Assembly (NCBI RefSeq): GCF_964059965.1
Contig: NZ_OZ060923.1
Coordinates: 124,001-188,000 of the forward strand
Length of the DNA stretch: 64,000 nucleotides
Source: Fukatsuia anoeciicola
GTDB taxonomy: Bacteria > Pseudomonadota > Gammaproteobacteria > Enterobacterales > Enterobacteriaceae
Direction: 5' to 3'
Below, piece after piece: positions 27,042 through 38,188 of the stretch; within the stretch, counting starts at the first letter, position 1; each line of letters opens with the position of its first letter. The translations under genes and the position numbers were made by a program. The notes under the pieces are model-generated. The model was not told the origin of the DNA. It did not search any database and saw only the letters and a list, made by a program, of their open reading frames with translations.

Positions 27042-30016
27042 TTTTATAACCATTTTTATGTAAATAAATTTATGTACTAAATAACAAATAAAAATTTATT
27101 AGTATGTTATATAGTAATTTTAATTAGTAATTACTTCTATATCATAGCTAAAATAATTACTGAAATTATAGTATTATATTAATAACTTTACTAAAAATTA
27201 ATTTTATTATCGCTTTACAGAAAAATTTAATGGAAAAATTCAATGAAGATTAGTGACACGTTAGATTTAAATTTATTATTGCTAATAATAAATTTTTTTA
27301 TGTTATTAAAATTAATTTTAATAACAGTTATATAATTTAAAAAATTTTATTTTTAATATAAAATATGACTTTTAATATTTAATTATTAAAATAAATAAGA
27401 TTGTATCTTAATATGCTGAATCAATAAAATAATAGTAATAATTACTTCTTAAAAGAATGCTAAATTATAATAAATATAAGTGTTCATCTTAAGTTACTAC
27501 TTATAGTAAATATACTAAAATAATTCTTAGTAGAAGGATAATTAATAAATAAAAAATTAATTATGTAAGATAATATTGTTTTTATTTAGTATTATCTAGT
27601 TATTTTAGTTTACTTAATACTTTTGTATATTATGAAATGATTAATAATAAATATTAAAATAACTCAGTAAGCTAAGCTAAGCTAGATCTATTCTTTTAGA
27701 TTTAACTATGCATAGGAATTAGCAGAATTAAATTTAACCTATATCTATTAATATAAGAGATAAAAAATTTTAGTATTTATTATTTTTATAATTGGTAATA
27801 TAATAAATATTATTCAAATATTATGCTTAGAAATTAGTGATATTTTACTAAAACTTATAATAAATCTTGTATATTTATAAGAGTTAGTATTAACTTGTTT
27901 TTGTTCTAGTTTATTTGTTTCTGCGATCTTTAAAAAATAAATTTGATTAAAGTTAAAGTTAATTGCATAGTAATTATAAAAAGTAATATAATTACCACTT
28001 AACTTTAGTATCATAATAAATGATAGTTTAATACAAAAAATTAGTTATCAATAATTAATTACTACAAAATGGCTGAGGTTAGCACTTAATATTACTACGT
28101 TACTTAATATAATTAAGTAATATTTAATTATTTAGATATTATTAAAACTAATAATAGTAATTTACTAGCTACCTGTTATTACACGTATTATTTAATATTA
28201 TCTAATAATAGTATTTAGTAAAATAAAAAATAATATTCACTATAAATAAAGAATAGCTAAAACAGTTAAATAAATTATTATGCCATACATAATTTTATAG
28301 CTAACCCTATTATTACTTGAATATTATTATTTTAAACATAAAAATATTAGTCTAATTTTACTAATTTATAAGCCAATATTAATATTGGAAAAAATAAAAT
28401 TTAGCTAGACAATAGAATGCTATTAAATGCTTTAAATACAATTTACCTAAAGTAGGTAACAAAATTATATACCTTGAGAATGTTATATGCGTGTTTATGA
28501 CAATATTTTATAGTCAAATCTTTTATACTTCAAAGATAACTTTGAAAAAAAGTGTAGTACTTTTCTATAACTTTTTTCTATAAGGTTATAATTATAAGGT
28601 AATATTTACCATTAATAAGTAGTTATAATTTAATAATTAGTAACTCTATATATTTTAAAAGATTATCTAATATAGTCTTACCATTTTATAGTGCTGGATA
28701 GTTATAGATTTTAATATTTAAGATAAAATTATGAAAACAATAGTTTTTAACGTTGGTTATTTAGAATTAGTTTAAGTAACAGTATTATAAGAGGTGGAAC
28801 ATAATATATTTTATATTAATTTTTAATGTTAAAAATAGCAAAATTACAAAGTAGTTATATAAATAGTTATAAATTAACATTATTCTCTTTAACACGTAAT
28901 AGTATTACGTAATTTGATTATATTTCTATAAGCTAGATAACTAGTAGTATGATACTAGCATCCATTAATTACTATTAACATATATTTATAAAAATAATTA
29001 TTAATTTGCAATATGTTATGTAGGTAGTTTTAATTATGGTTAATTACATAAATAATCATAAAAATTATAATTAATAAATTAATAATTTTAGTAGATAAAG
29101 TAGATAAAGACTATCTTATAATAAAAAACAATTATACAGTAATGTAATTAACAAAATTCTTTTAATATAATATTAAGCTACATATTATTAAAATAATAAT
29201 TAGTAGCTTCTAATTATGAATATATAGAATGTATTATTATTAGTAATGATGATAATTAAATATCTAAGTTAATCTATAAATTATGTAAGTGTTTTAATTA
29301 TAATAACATAATATTAATAGATATGCATAATACTAAATAAACTAAATATATAGCTAACTATACGTTAATCACTAAATTAACTTTATACATAAAATAGTTA
29401 ATCTAACTAAATTATTTAGTGCTATATTAAAAAATAAGTTAAAGAATTAACTTATGTTTATGTATAGGTTATAATTGCATCTATTCTAGTTATGGTTATA
29501 ATGGTTCTTATTTTTTTAAATTAGAATAATTAAAATAATGCCATTAAGTTAATTTATTATAAATTAATTAAGACATTAATAATTGGTAAAAATATAAATT
29601 AACACAATTTATTTTTCAGTACTTTAGCTGCTAATTAAAAAATAAAATACTTATACTTTAGTACTTATTTTTAAACTTTATATATATGATATATATAAAA
29701 GTACTTAATTGTATTTAAGTAGATATTCTATGAAAATAATATAAAAATTTTAATTAATAAAGATAGGATTTTATTTTGTAGAAGACTAAATATTAATTAT
29801 CTATACTCAATACTAGAATTACTAAATACCTAATTTTATCATATTAAAAAATAAATTTAAATATTCATTATTTTAATAACCGTAATTTATATTTTCTAGA
29901 TAACTATATGCTAAAAATTTATTTATTATATTATCAATAGATATATCAGCTGAATAGTTAACAAAAAATAAAAAAAATCTAATTTAAATAAAAATTAATT
30001 AAAAGATAAAATTCAT
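27042..30016. other. AT-rich desert between xthA and hns
   Basis: Nearly 3 kb of about 85% AT sequence. The only frame above 60 codons (27814-28014, minus) is of low complexity (Asn, Tyr, Ile, Lys) and lacks a Shine-Dalgarno, so I do not call it. In E. coli galU lies next to hns in this direction; no galU block could be aligned by eye. Confidence 0.6.
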
Positions 30017-30036
30017 AGAGCGCGATAAAGCGCTCT
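30017..30036 (-). terminator. Hairpin downstream of hns
   Basis: AGAGCGC, loop GATAAA, GCGCTCT: a 7-bp stem of high GC content for this genome, 48 bases beyond the hns stop. CGCGATAAAG within it (30021-30030) is also the exact complement of CTTTATCGCG at 30055-30064, so an alternative, longer-range stem can form. The T-run on the minus strand is weak (ATGAATTTTATC). Probably the hns terminator. Confidence 0.6.
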
Positions 30037-30084
30037 CTTAACTAAGCTAGCCTACTTTATCGCGTAAAAACAAATAACATAATA

Positions 30085-30495
30085 TCACTTAATCTGATAG
30101 TACTCTAGTGATTTACCTTTTTTAAGTCCTTCTTTAATCCCTGCAGGAGTACGTCCTTGACCAGTCCAAGTTTTACTTTCACCAGTTTTTTCATTAATAT
30201 ATTTATATTTAGGTGGACGTTGTATACGTTGTTTTTTATTTATATCTTTAGATAATACAGTGCTCTGTAATAATTCAGCAGGCTCAATACCATCAGCGGC
30301 TAACATTTTAAGATATTCAAGTTTTTTATGTGTACGTTCTTCGGATTTTTCCCTTTCTTTCTTTTCGTCTTTACGGCGTTCTTCAAGAATAGTACGTAAT
30401 TTTTCAAAAATTTCTTCTAATGTTTCAAGACCGCATTCACGTGCTTGAATACGTAAAGTACGCACGTTGTTAAGTGTTTTTAATAATTCGTTCAT
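30085..30495 (-). CDS. hns: Histone-like nucleoid structuring protein H-NS
   Basis: Nucleoid protein that oligomerises along AT-rich DNA and silences it. The start at 30495 (MNELLKTLNNVRTLRIQARE) is chosen by alignment with E. coli; AGGA lies 5 bases upstream. 136 residues (137 in E. coli). N-terminal coiled-coil dimerisation domain at about residues 1-65, a linker, and the C-terminal DNA-binding loop TWTGQGRTPAGIKEGL, with the QGR core intact; ends GKSLEYYQIK. The coiled coil is enriched in Lys/Glu pairs (RRKDEKKEREKSEERTHKKL). StpA would be the alternative assignment; the linker and length fit H-NS at least as well. Confidence 0.93.
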   Translation of the reverse strand: MNELLKTLNNVRTLRIQARECGLETLEEIFEKLRTILEERRKDEKKEREKSEERTHKKLEYLKMLAADGIEPAELLQSTVLSKDINKKQRIQRPPKYKYINEKTGESKTWTGQGRTPAGIKEGLKKGKSLEYYQIK

Positions 30496-30636
30496 TAGTC
30501 CTAGTCTCAAATTAATAATTATAGTGGGAATATATACATAATAATAGAATGCTATGTTATTTTCTGCAATAGATAATTTAATTAGTACGATAAAATAACA
30601 CTTTTAAAGTGTAGTATTTTGTTCGTACTAATAAAC

Positions 30637-30671
30637 TTAACTATTAACTATTAACTATTAACTATTAACTA
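30637..30671. repeat. Five tandem copies of a 7-base unit
   Basis: TTAACTA repeated five times without error, about 140 bases upstream of the hns start. A perfect heptamer array in the likely hns promoter region; a slippage-prone microsatellite. Next to it (about 30599-30611) lies the short palindrome CACTTTTAAAGTG. Confidence 0.9.
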
Positions 30672-30949
30672 TTATTTTATTTTTAAGCAAAAATATTAAA
30701 AAATTTAAAAATTATAATATTATAAAATAATAATAAACTAATGCTATATAAAATATGATTTATTATTAAATTATCTGTTCATAGTAAAAAATTTAAAATT
30801 AGTAAATTACAATAATATTGTAAAAGATAAAAATAATACCTAAAAAATATAATAATTCTTGTTCTTATTTCTTAAAAAAATTTATTCTAGTTTGCTATTA
30901 CTAGTTTAACTAATGTTAAAAACAGTAGTTACTTTATTTTTTAATAATC

Positions 30950-31080
30950 TCCTCTAAAACTCTTATTTATCTAATTTTCATGCTATAAATTACTATAGTC
31001 AGATTATATCTTAATTTAAACTATTATCTATTTTAGTAATAATCTAATATAATTTTAGATTATTTAATTATACTAATAGT
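30950..31080 (+). repeat. Dispersed repeat family A, copy 2
   Basis: CTTATTTATCTAATTTTCAT, then GCTATAAATTACTATAGTCA and GATTATATCTTAATTTAAAC. It matches the copy at 15860-15936 (inverted) with about three C/T differences in 62 bases and the copy at 20264-20390 with about eight in 63. The downstream stretch to about 31080 also resembles copy 1. Confidence 0.7.
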
Positions 31081-32025
31081 ATTTTTACTTAACACATGCT
31101 AAGTAAATAACTTATTATTAAGTTATCTTTTAGTATTAAAGAATCTATTTTATTTTTTAAGTAATATTATATTTAAGTAAATTTTACTAGTTCTAGTAAT
31201 CTATATCTATTACAATTTTAATTGTAATAGATATTTATACATAAAGTCCTTGAGTAATCTAAAATTAGATTATCTTTTATTGATAAAAATTATATAGATA
31301 ACTGCTTTACTTTTTTATTAACGATTGCTTAGTTTTTAAGATATGTTTTTTTAAATAAAACTTTTTGTGTTTTTATCGGTTTAAATAGTATTTAGTAATG
31401 TTAATAAGTATATTCTGATACTGTATATTATTTTTTAATACATAATTATTACTTATTCTATAGTTTTAGCTAACAAAAATAACTATGATGCTATCATAAA
31501 TACTAAAATAATAACTATAATTTTTTATTTTTATGCAAGTTATTATGATATAAATAAGGTAGGTATTAGATATAATCTATTCTTTGAGTACTCGAGTATT
31601 AGTAATATTAGGCGTAAATTAAGATTAATATAGCATTGAATTTTTAAATATAGCATAAAATATTAAAGGTTATTAGCATAATACTAATATATAAATATGC
31701 TAATTTATTAATAATTCTCTCTAGTAATGTATTTGTTAAAATTAGTCAATAAAATTGTATTAATCTAAACGGCTAGTAATGAATGTTAGTTAATAGTTTA
31801 TTACAATTCAATTGTATTGGTAATAGTATTATTATTACTATCATACTTAAATATATTAGTGATTAATTGTATCTATTAGTTATTATTATATAATAATATA
31901 GATGTTTATGGATTTATTTGCTATATAAAGTAAGTATACAAAATAATAGGCTACATTAACTATATCTTTAAATATATCTATTTGATATTTGCTAAATGAT
32001 TGCTATTCATAAATTTTTTTATCTA
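31081..32025. other. AT-rich gap between repeat A copy 2 and guaA
   Basis: About 950 bases with no open frame I recognise and no RNA gene. It lies downstream of guaA (minus) and upstream of hns (minus). No clear guaA terminator is visible. Confidence 0.55.
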
Positions 32026-33606
32026 TTATTCCCACTCTATTGTTGCTGGAGGTTTACCACTAATATCATATACTACACGAGAAACACCTTTTACCTCATT
32101 AATAATTCTATTAGAAACATGACCTAAAAAATCATACGGTAAATGTACCCAATGTGCCGTCATAAAATCGATAGTTTTTACTGCTCGTAGAGAAATAACC
32201 CAATCATATTTACGCTCATCACCCATCACACCAACTGAACGTATTGGCAGAAAAACGGTAAAAGCTTGGCTAACTTTATTGTATAAATCAAATTTATGTA
32301 GTTCTTCAATAAATATTGAATCAGTGTGTCGTAGTAAATCACAGTATTCTTTTTTTATTGGGCCTAATACGCGAACGCCGAGACCTGGACCAGGAAATGG
32401 ATGACGATATAATATGTTATATGGCAAGCCAAGCATTAAACCAATTTTACGTACTTCATCTTTAAAAAGTTCTTTTAACGGTTCAATTAACCCTAACTTC
32501 ATATTTTTCGGTAAACCACCTACATTATGATGAGATTTAATAACATGTGCTTTACCAGTACTTGATGCTGCAGATTCAATGATATCAGGGTAGATAGTAC
32601 CCTGTGCTAACCATTTAACCCCTTTTTGTTTACTTGCTTGTTGCTCAAATACCTCAATAAATATCCGTCCGATAATATTACGTTTTTCTTCTGGATCATT
32701 AATACCAAATAGTGCTTCTAGAAAACGATCCTCAGCAGAAATAGGAATAATATTAAGGCCTAATTGATCACCAAACATTGCTAGTACTTGCTCTGTTTCT
32801 CCTGTACGTAATAGACCATTATTAATAAAAACACAAGTCAGGCGCTTACCAATCGCGTAATGCAATAACATAGCTGTTACTGATGAATCAACGCCACCGG
32901 ATAAACCTAGGATAACCTGATCAGTCTTAATTTTTTTACGTAAATTATTTATTATATTTTCAGTAATATTGGTAGATGTCCATAATGTTGCACAATGACA
33001 GATATGTAATAAAAAATTCTTTAATAAATGTTGCCCCTTTTTTGTATGTGTAACTTCTGGATGAAATTGTACACCATAAAAATGTTTTATTTCATTAGCA
33101 ATGATAGCAAAGTCACAGTTATCCGTACTAGCTACAGTAATGAATCCTGGTGGAATCATACTTACTTTGTCTCCATGACTCATCCAGACATCTAGTAATG
33201 AATGGCGAACAGGACTATAGGCATCCTGAAGATTATCAGTTAAAATACACTTTGTTTTAATTTCAACTTGAGCATACCCAAATTCACGTTGTTTAGAACT
33301 TGATACTTTTCCACCTAATTGTAACGCCATTGTCTGCATACCATAACATATACCTAACACAGGAATACCTGCGGTGAATACATATTCTGGTGCGCGTGGA
33401 CTATTATCTTCTATAGTACTCTTCGGGCTACCAGAGAGAATAATACCGTTTGGCTGAAATTTATAAATTTGCTCTTTAGTTACATCCCATGCCCATATCT
33501 CGCAATAAACTCCAATCTCACGCACTCTGCGTGCGACTAATTGAGTATATTGAGAACCAAAATCAAGAATAAGAATACGATGCTGCTGGTGAATATTTTT
33601 TATCAT
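32026..33606 (-). CDS. guaA: GMP synthase (glutamine-hydrolysing)
   Basis: Converts XMP to GMP using glutamine and ATP. 526 residues (525 in E. coli). N-terminal class I amidotransferase: ILDFGSQYTQLVARRVRE, VLGICYGMQ with the nucleophile Cys, and YGVQFHPEVTHT with His/Glu. ATP pyrophosphatase domain: LGLSGGVDSSVTAMLL. C-terminal dimerisation domain: HPFPGPGLGVRVLG and ending PPATIEWE. Fifteen bases separate it from guaB upstream on the same strand, the usual guaBA operon; together with purF this shows that purine synthesis to GMP is at least partly kept. Confidence 0.97.
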   Translation of the reverse strand: MIKNIHQQHRILILDFGSQYTQLVARRVREIGVYCEIWAWDVTKEQIYKFQPNGIILSGSPKSTIEDNSPRAPEYVFTAGIPVLGICYGMQTMALQLGGKVSSSKQREFGYAQVEIKTKCILTDNLQDAYSPVRHSLLDVWMSHGDKVSMIPPGFITVASTDNCDFAIIANEIKHFYGVQFHPEVTHTKKGQHLLKNFLLHICHCATLWTSTNITENIINNLRKKIKTDQVILGLSGGVDSSVTAMLLHYAIGKRLTCVFINNGLLRTGETEQVLAMFGDQLGLNIIPISAEDRFLEALFGINDPEEKRNIIGRIFIEVFEQQASKQKGVKWLAQGTIYPDIIESAASSTGKAHVIKSHHNVGGLPKNMKLGLIEPLKELFKDEVRKIGLMLGLPYNILYRHPFPGPGLGVRVLGPIKKEYCDLLRHTDSIFIEELHKFDLYNKVSQAFTVFLPIRSVGVMGDERKYDWVISLRAVKTIDFMTAHWVHLPYDFLGHVSNRIINEVKGVSRVVYDISGKPPATIEWE

Positions 33607-33621
33607 TTTACTATATCCAAA

Positions 33622-35091
33622 TTAGCTTATACGATAATTAGGTGATTCTTTAGTAATAGTCACATCGTGTACATGGCTTTCCTGAATACCTGCCCTACTA
33701 ACACGAACAAATTTTGCTTTAGTACGTAACTCAACAATAGTTACGCAACCTGTTAGCCCCATGCATGAACGTAACCCTCCCATTTGCTGATAAATAATCT
33801 CTTTAAGTAAGCCTTTATAAGGAACACGACCTTCAATACCTTCTGGCACTAGTTTTTCTGCTGTATTATTAGTTTGAAAGTAACGATCAGATGATCCCTG
33901 AGACATTGCTCCTAGTGATCCCATGCCACGATAAGATTTGAATGAGCGCCCTTGATATAACTCAATTTCACCTGGTGACTCTTCTGTTCCTGCTAACATT
34001 GATCCTACCATTATACAAGATGCCCCGGCAGCAATTGCTTTAGCAATGTCACCAGAAAAACGAATTCCACCGTCAGCAATAACTGGAATATTTCTTTTCG
34101 TAAGCGCATCTACTACGTCAGAAATAGCAGTAATTTGTGGTACACCTACACCAGTTACAATCCGAGTAGTACAAATTGATCCAGGACCAATACCAACTTT
34201 TACTGCATTAACGCCAGCTTCAGCTAGTGCTATCGCACCGGCCGCAGTTGCAACATTACCACCAATAATCTGTAAATTAGGGTATTTAGTGCGTGTATTA
34301 CTAATACACTGTAATACACCTACTGAATGACCATGGGAAGAGTCAATTAATAAAATATCAATACCTGCTGCTACTAGTGCATCAATTCGCTTTTCATTAT
34401 CATCACTAATAGTAGCGCTAACAGCAGCACCAACACGCAAACGTCCCATTTTATCTTTACAAGCATTCGGCTTATTTTCTGCTTTTTGGAAATCTTTAGC
34501 AGTAATCATACCAATTAAATGAAAATTTTCGTCTACAACTAAAGCTTTTTCTACTCGTTTTTTATGCATTTTTTGAAAAATAACTTCACGTGATTCATCT
34601 TCTTTAACAGTAACTAAGCATTCTTTTAATGTCATAACTGCTGTAACAGGCTGATCTAAATTAGTAATAAAACGAACATCACGTTTAGTGATGATACCTA
34701 CTAGTTCACAATCTTTAGTAACTACAGGATAGCCAGCAAAACCATTACGGCAAATTAATTCTTTTACTTGACGTAGAGTTGTTGTTGGGGTAATAGTTTG
34801 TGGTTCAGTAACTACGCCACTTTCGTGTTTTTTTACATGTCGAACTTCTTCAACCTGTCGTTCAATAGACATATTTTTATGAATAAAACCCAAACCACCT
34901 TCTTGTGCTAATGCAATAGCGAGACGAGACTCGGTAACAGTATCCATAGCTGCAGAGAGCATAGGAATATTTAATTTAATAGTTTGGGTTAATTGAGTTT
35001 CGAGTTTTGTATTTTTAGGTAAAACAGTTGAATAGGAAGGAACTATAAGAAGGTCATCAAAGGTTAGTGCTTCTTTTAAAATTCGTAACAT
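33622..35091 (-). CDS. guaB: Inosine-5'-monophosphate dehydrogenase
   Basis: Oxidises IMP to XMP, the committed step to GMP; a cytosolic tetramer. The start at 35091 (MLRILKEALTFDDLL) matches E. coli; an in-frame ATG 36 bases upstream has no family counterpart. 489 residues (488 in E. coli). The TIM barrel is interrupted by a CBS pair (about residues 95-200, GFAGYPVVTKDCELVGIIT and ALVVDENFHLIGMIT). Catalytic loop GPGSICTTRIVTGVG; substrate site SSHGHS; flap GMGSLGAMSQGSSDRYFQ. First gene of guaBA. The bases just before the start can form a hairpin. Confidence 0.97.
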   Translation of the reverse strand: MLRILKEALTFDDLLIVPSYSTVLPKNTKLETQLTQTIKLNIPMLSAAMDTVTESRLAIALAQEGGLGFIHKNMSIERQVEEVRHVKKHESGVVTEPQTITPTTTLRQVKELICRNGFAGYPVVTKDCELVGIITKRDVRFITNLDQPVTAVMTLKECLVTVKEDESREVIFQKMHKKRVEKALVVDENFHLIGMITAKDFQKAENKPNACKDKMGRLRVGAAVSATISDDNEKRIDALVAAGIDILLIDSSHGHSVGVLQCISNTRTKYPNLQIIGGNVATAAGAIALAEAGVNAVKVGIGPGSICTTRIVTGVGVPQITAISDVVDALTKRNIPVIADGGIRFSGDIAKAIAAGASCIMVGSMLAGTEESPGEIELYQGRSFKSYRGMGSLGAMSQGSSDRYFQTNNTAEKLVPEGIEGRVPYKGLLKEIIYQQMGGLRSCMGLTGCVTIVELRTKAKFVRVSRAGIQESHVHDVTITKESPNYRIS

Positions 35092-35092
35092 G

Positions 35093-35136
35093 GGCAATAT
35101 CTCACCAAAGCAAAGGATAAAAGACAAAATATTGCC
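35093..35136 (-). promoter_or_regulatory. Possible hairpin enclosing the guaB ribosome-binding site
   Basis: On the minus strand GGCAATAT (35129-35136) and ATATTGCC (35093-35100) are exact complements; the second ends immediately before the ATG, and the purine-rich GGTGAG that must serve as ribosome-binding site lies in the 28-base loop. Such a stem could affect initiation. Whether it is regulatory or fortuitous cannot be told; no PurR-type operator was seen. Confidence 0.35.
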
Positions 35137-35768
35137 GTGGCATTATACAGAGTATTATATATTGCCTCCAGCATTTTATGTAATTTTTTATGATTTCTAA
35201 AATAAGGCTATATAAGTTTATTAGAAAGATTAGGTTTCTACTTGTGACACAAAAAGAGTTTCTATATTATCTATCAAGTAACAGTATTTTACTAAAACAT
35301 AAAATAAAAACTTTAGTTAACAAACATATTATATAAAATCTTATTTTAATGTATTAATATTATAAAGAATTTATTAGGTTAGCCAACACTACAATTAGTA
35401 TTAACCAACACTAATGCTTTGATAATACATTTAGTAATAATAATTACTCCAGAATTATTATAAAATATAAAAATATAATTTATAGAAACTATTCTATTTG
35501 TTATCCTTCTATAAAATTTAATCTGCTACGATTTTATAAAATATTAGATGAAAATAAATTAAGATAATTAAATAACTTGATATATAATGTATAATTTAAT
35601 AATAGTATTGTATATTGTATAATATATGTTTATTGATTCTATAACTTACAAAATACTATTAAGAGTGATAGGAATAGTTATCTCTATATGCTTAATATAA
35701 CGATACATCTAGCACTGACCTTTACGATAATTAAGTTTTAATATTTAACTGGAATAATTTTAAGTAGC
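35137..35768. other. Intergenic region between divergent guaB and truA
   Basis: About 630 bases with no open frame I recognise. Promoters of both guaBA and truA should be here but cannot be assigned by eye. In E. coli usg and its upstream gene precede truA; no trace aligned. Confidence 0.5.
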
Positions 35769-36578
35769 ATGTCTAAATACTATAATATTGCCTTAGGAGT
35801 TGAATATAATGGCAATGGCTATCATGGTTGGCAGCGTCAAAAACAAAATATAAGCATACAGGAATGTCTTGAAACGGCTTTATCCAAGATTGCTAATCAA
35901 TTAATAAACATATTTTGTGCCGGGCGCACTGATACAGGTGTTCATGCTACAGGTCAAGTAATTAATTTTATTACTACAGCTTTACGTAAAGAATCTGCTT
36001 GGATAATAGGGACTAATGCATATTTGCCTGAAAATATTACTATTATTTGGATGAAAAATGTTACTAAAGATTTTCATGCTCGTTTTAGTGCTAATGCTCG
36101 ACGCTATAATTATATTATTTTTAATCACCATTATCGTCCTGCGATTCTTATACATAAGGTTACTCATTATCCAAAATTACTCAATACATCAAAAATGGCG
36201 CATGCAGCTCAATATTTGTTAGGAGAGCATGATTTTACTTTATTTAAAAAATTACAATGTCAAGCTAAATCTGCACGACGGGAAATAAAACATATTGTAG
36301 TAAGTCGTTATGGTAATTATATTATAATAGACATTAAAGCTAATGCATTTTTGCATCATATGGTACGTAATATTGTTGGTAGTTTAATAGAAATTGGTGT
36401 GGGTCATAAAAATGAGGATTGGTTAGTACAGTTACTTACACTAAAAGATCAAACTCAGGCTATTAAAATGGCAAAAGCAGATGGCCTATATTTAGTAGGT
36501 GTTGATTATCCAACGAGATTTATGTTACCACAAAGCACATCAGTACCCTTTTTTATGAGGAAAGGTAGTAACAATTAA
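35769..36578 (+). CDS. truA: tRNA pseudouridine(38-40) synthase
   Basis: Isomerises uridines 38-40 in the anticodon arm of many tRNAs. 269 residues (270 in E. coli). Catalytic Asp in FCAGRTDTGVHATGQVINF; other conserved parts GVEYNGNGYHGWQRQ, DFHARFSANARRYNYIIFN, and KANAFLHHMVRNIVGSLIE. It heads the truA-dedA-accD-folC-dedD-cvpA-purF-ubiX block, all on the plus strand in E. coli order, although dedA, dedD and ubiX are now relics. Confidence 0.96.
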   Translation: MSKYYNIALGVEYNGNGYHGWQRQKQNISIQECLETALSKIANQLINIFCAGRTDTGVHATGQVINFITTALRKESAWIIGTNAYLPENITIIWMKNVTKDFHARFSANARRYNYIIFNHHYRPAILIHKVTHYPKLLNTSKMAHAAQYLLGEHDFTLFKKLQCQAKSARREIKHIVVSRYGNYIIIDIKANAFLHHMVRNIVGSLIEIGVGHKNEDWLVQLLTLKDQTQAIKMAKADGLYLVGVDYPTRFMLPQSTSVPFFMRKGSNN

Positions 36579-36599
36579 TTCATTAAACTCTTTAAATTT

Positions 36600-37262
36600 A
36601 GTATTTATTATATAAAATTAAAATACTATTACATTAATAGTTTTTATTAATATAAAAGTACATAAAAATTATAAGTATTAGGTGATATTAAATTTACACC
36701 ATATAGTAGATTACACATAAATCTATTAGAATAATATTTGATCTAAAAGTAACATACAAAAAATTATAAATTTAATGATTAATTAAATTTTTATGTGTTT
36801 ATATTTATTTAGTAAAATCAGTAATATAATATAGCTTTTAATTTTAAATTATATTTTTAACTTTCTTTTATTAGATAGTTAGTAGCCATATCTTTCCTGC
36901 TAGGAGGCTTATTATTACATATCGCTAGCCTTATTAGTAGTATTCTATTTTATAATCATTTTAATATTTATCTTATGAGTATTTTATAGTATTTCTAGTT
37001 ACAGATAACACACTTAACTATATCAATAGTCATATTTAGTAAAAAATTTTTTAGTGACCTTTATTTCAAATCATATTACCAGACTTATTTTAGGTAAGAT
37101 TTATAATCTTATAAATACTAACAGCAAAAATAAAGATTTTTATAGGTAGTATTTATAAAAATTATAAATATTAGTACGTAGCAATACAGCAAAAATAAAC
37201 CTTTTATAAAACTATAATTTGTGTTATGAAACTAATATATCTAAAATAATTTCATAAGCAAT
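36600..37262 (+). pseudogene. dedA: Fossil of membrane protein DedA
   Basis: The 704-base gap between truA and accD is the place and about the size (660) of E. coli dedA. From 36877 a frame reads IVSSHIFPARRLIIT, alongside LVVTPFLPGDSLLFV of DedA; then, after a frame change, IASLISS (LASLETN), and downstream TISIVIFSKKFFS against TIGRLFGEKLFS. Stops interrupt every frame. The first and last hundred bases are unreadable. Identification combines synteny with these blocks and would need a profile search to be certain. Confidence 0.6.
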
Positions 37263-37282
37263 ATTATGCTAGGAAATTAATA

Positions 37283-38188
37283 ATGAGCTGGATTGAACGA
37301 ATTCTTACTAATAAAATTGCATTCTCTCGTAAAGCTAATATTCCTGAAGGGGTATGGACTAAATGTGATAGTTGCGAAAAAATTCTCTATCGTATTGAAT
37401 TAACACATAATCTAGAAGTTTGTCCTAAATGTAACCATCATATGCATATTTCTGCACGTGTACGTTTGCTAGCTTTTCTAGATAGAGATAATAATATGAT
37501 AGAACTAGGAAAAGAACTTACACCAAAGGATACTTTGAAATTTAAAGATATTAAAAAATATAGTGACAGATATGCTGCGGCACAAAAAGAAACTAATGAA
37601 AAAGATGCTCTTATTGTTATGAAAGGAACTTTATTTTCTATGCCTCTCGTAGTAGCTTGTTTTGAGTTTTCTTTTATGGGAGGATCCATGGGTTCCGTTG
37701 TTGGAGCGCGTTTTGTGCGTGCGGTTGAGCAAGCGTTAAAAGATCGTTGTCCGCTGGTTTGTTTTTCTTCTAGTGGTGGCGCACGTATGCAAGAGGTATT
37801 AATATCACTTATGCAAATGGCAAAAACTAGTGCTGCGCTAGCTAGGATGCAAGAAGCTTGTTTACCATATATTTCGGTACTAACTAATCCAACTATGGGA
37901 GGTGTTTCTGCTAGTATAGGAATGCTAGGTGATATTAATATTGCGGAGCCAAAAGCGTTAATTGGTTTTGCTGGTCCTAAGATAATCGAACAAACAGTAA
38001 GAGAAGTATTACCTTCTGGTTTTCAGCGTAGTGAATTTTTAATTGAAACAGGAGCAATTGATATGATTGTGCATCGCCTACAAATGCGAGAAATCCTAGC
38101 GAGTCTCTTATCTAAACTTACCCATAAACCACAGCCGGTTGTTACTGTTGCTAACGTTAAACAGTTTGCAGTAATGCTAAATGAATAA
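37283..38188 (+). CDS. accD: Acetyl-CoA carboxylase carboxyltransferase subunit beta
   Basis: Forms, with AccA, the carboxyltransferase that makes malonyl-CoA for fatty acid synthesis. 301 residues (304 in E. coli). N-terminal zinc ribbon with CDSC and CPKC (residues about 29-51), then the crotonase-like core: FEFSFMGGSMGSVVGARFVR, CFSSSGGARMQEVL, PTMGGVSASIGMLGDINIAE and IEQTVREVLPSGFQRSEFL. The Pro-rich tail of E. coli is replaced by a short different end. AGGA lies 9 bases before the start. The last 8 bases overlap folC. Confidence 0.97.
   Translation: MSWIERILTNKIAFSRKANIPEGVWTKCDSCEKILYRIELTHNLEVCPKCNHHMHISARVRLLAFLDRDNNMIELGKELTPKDTLKFKDIKKYSDRYAAAQKETNEKDALIVMKGTLFSMPLVVACFEFSFMGGSMGSVVGARFVRAVEQALKDRCPLVCFSSSGGARMQEVLISLMQMAKTSAALARMQEACLPYISVLTNPTMGGVSASIGMLGDINIAEPKALIGFAGPKIIEQTVREVLPSGFQRSEFLIETGAIDMIVHRLQMREILASLLSKLTHKPQPVVTVANVKQFAVMLNE

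Noticed and set aside
27814..28014. A 66-codon minus-strand frame in the xthA-hns desert
   Set aside because: Low-complexity Asn/Tyr/Ile/Lys translation, no Shine-Dalgarno, no family resemblance; expected by chance in 3 kb of such sequence.
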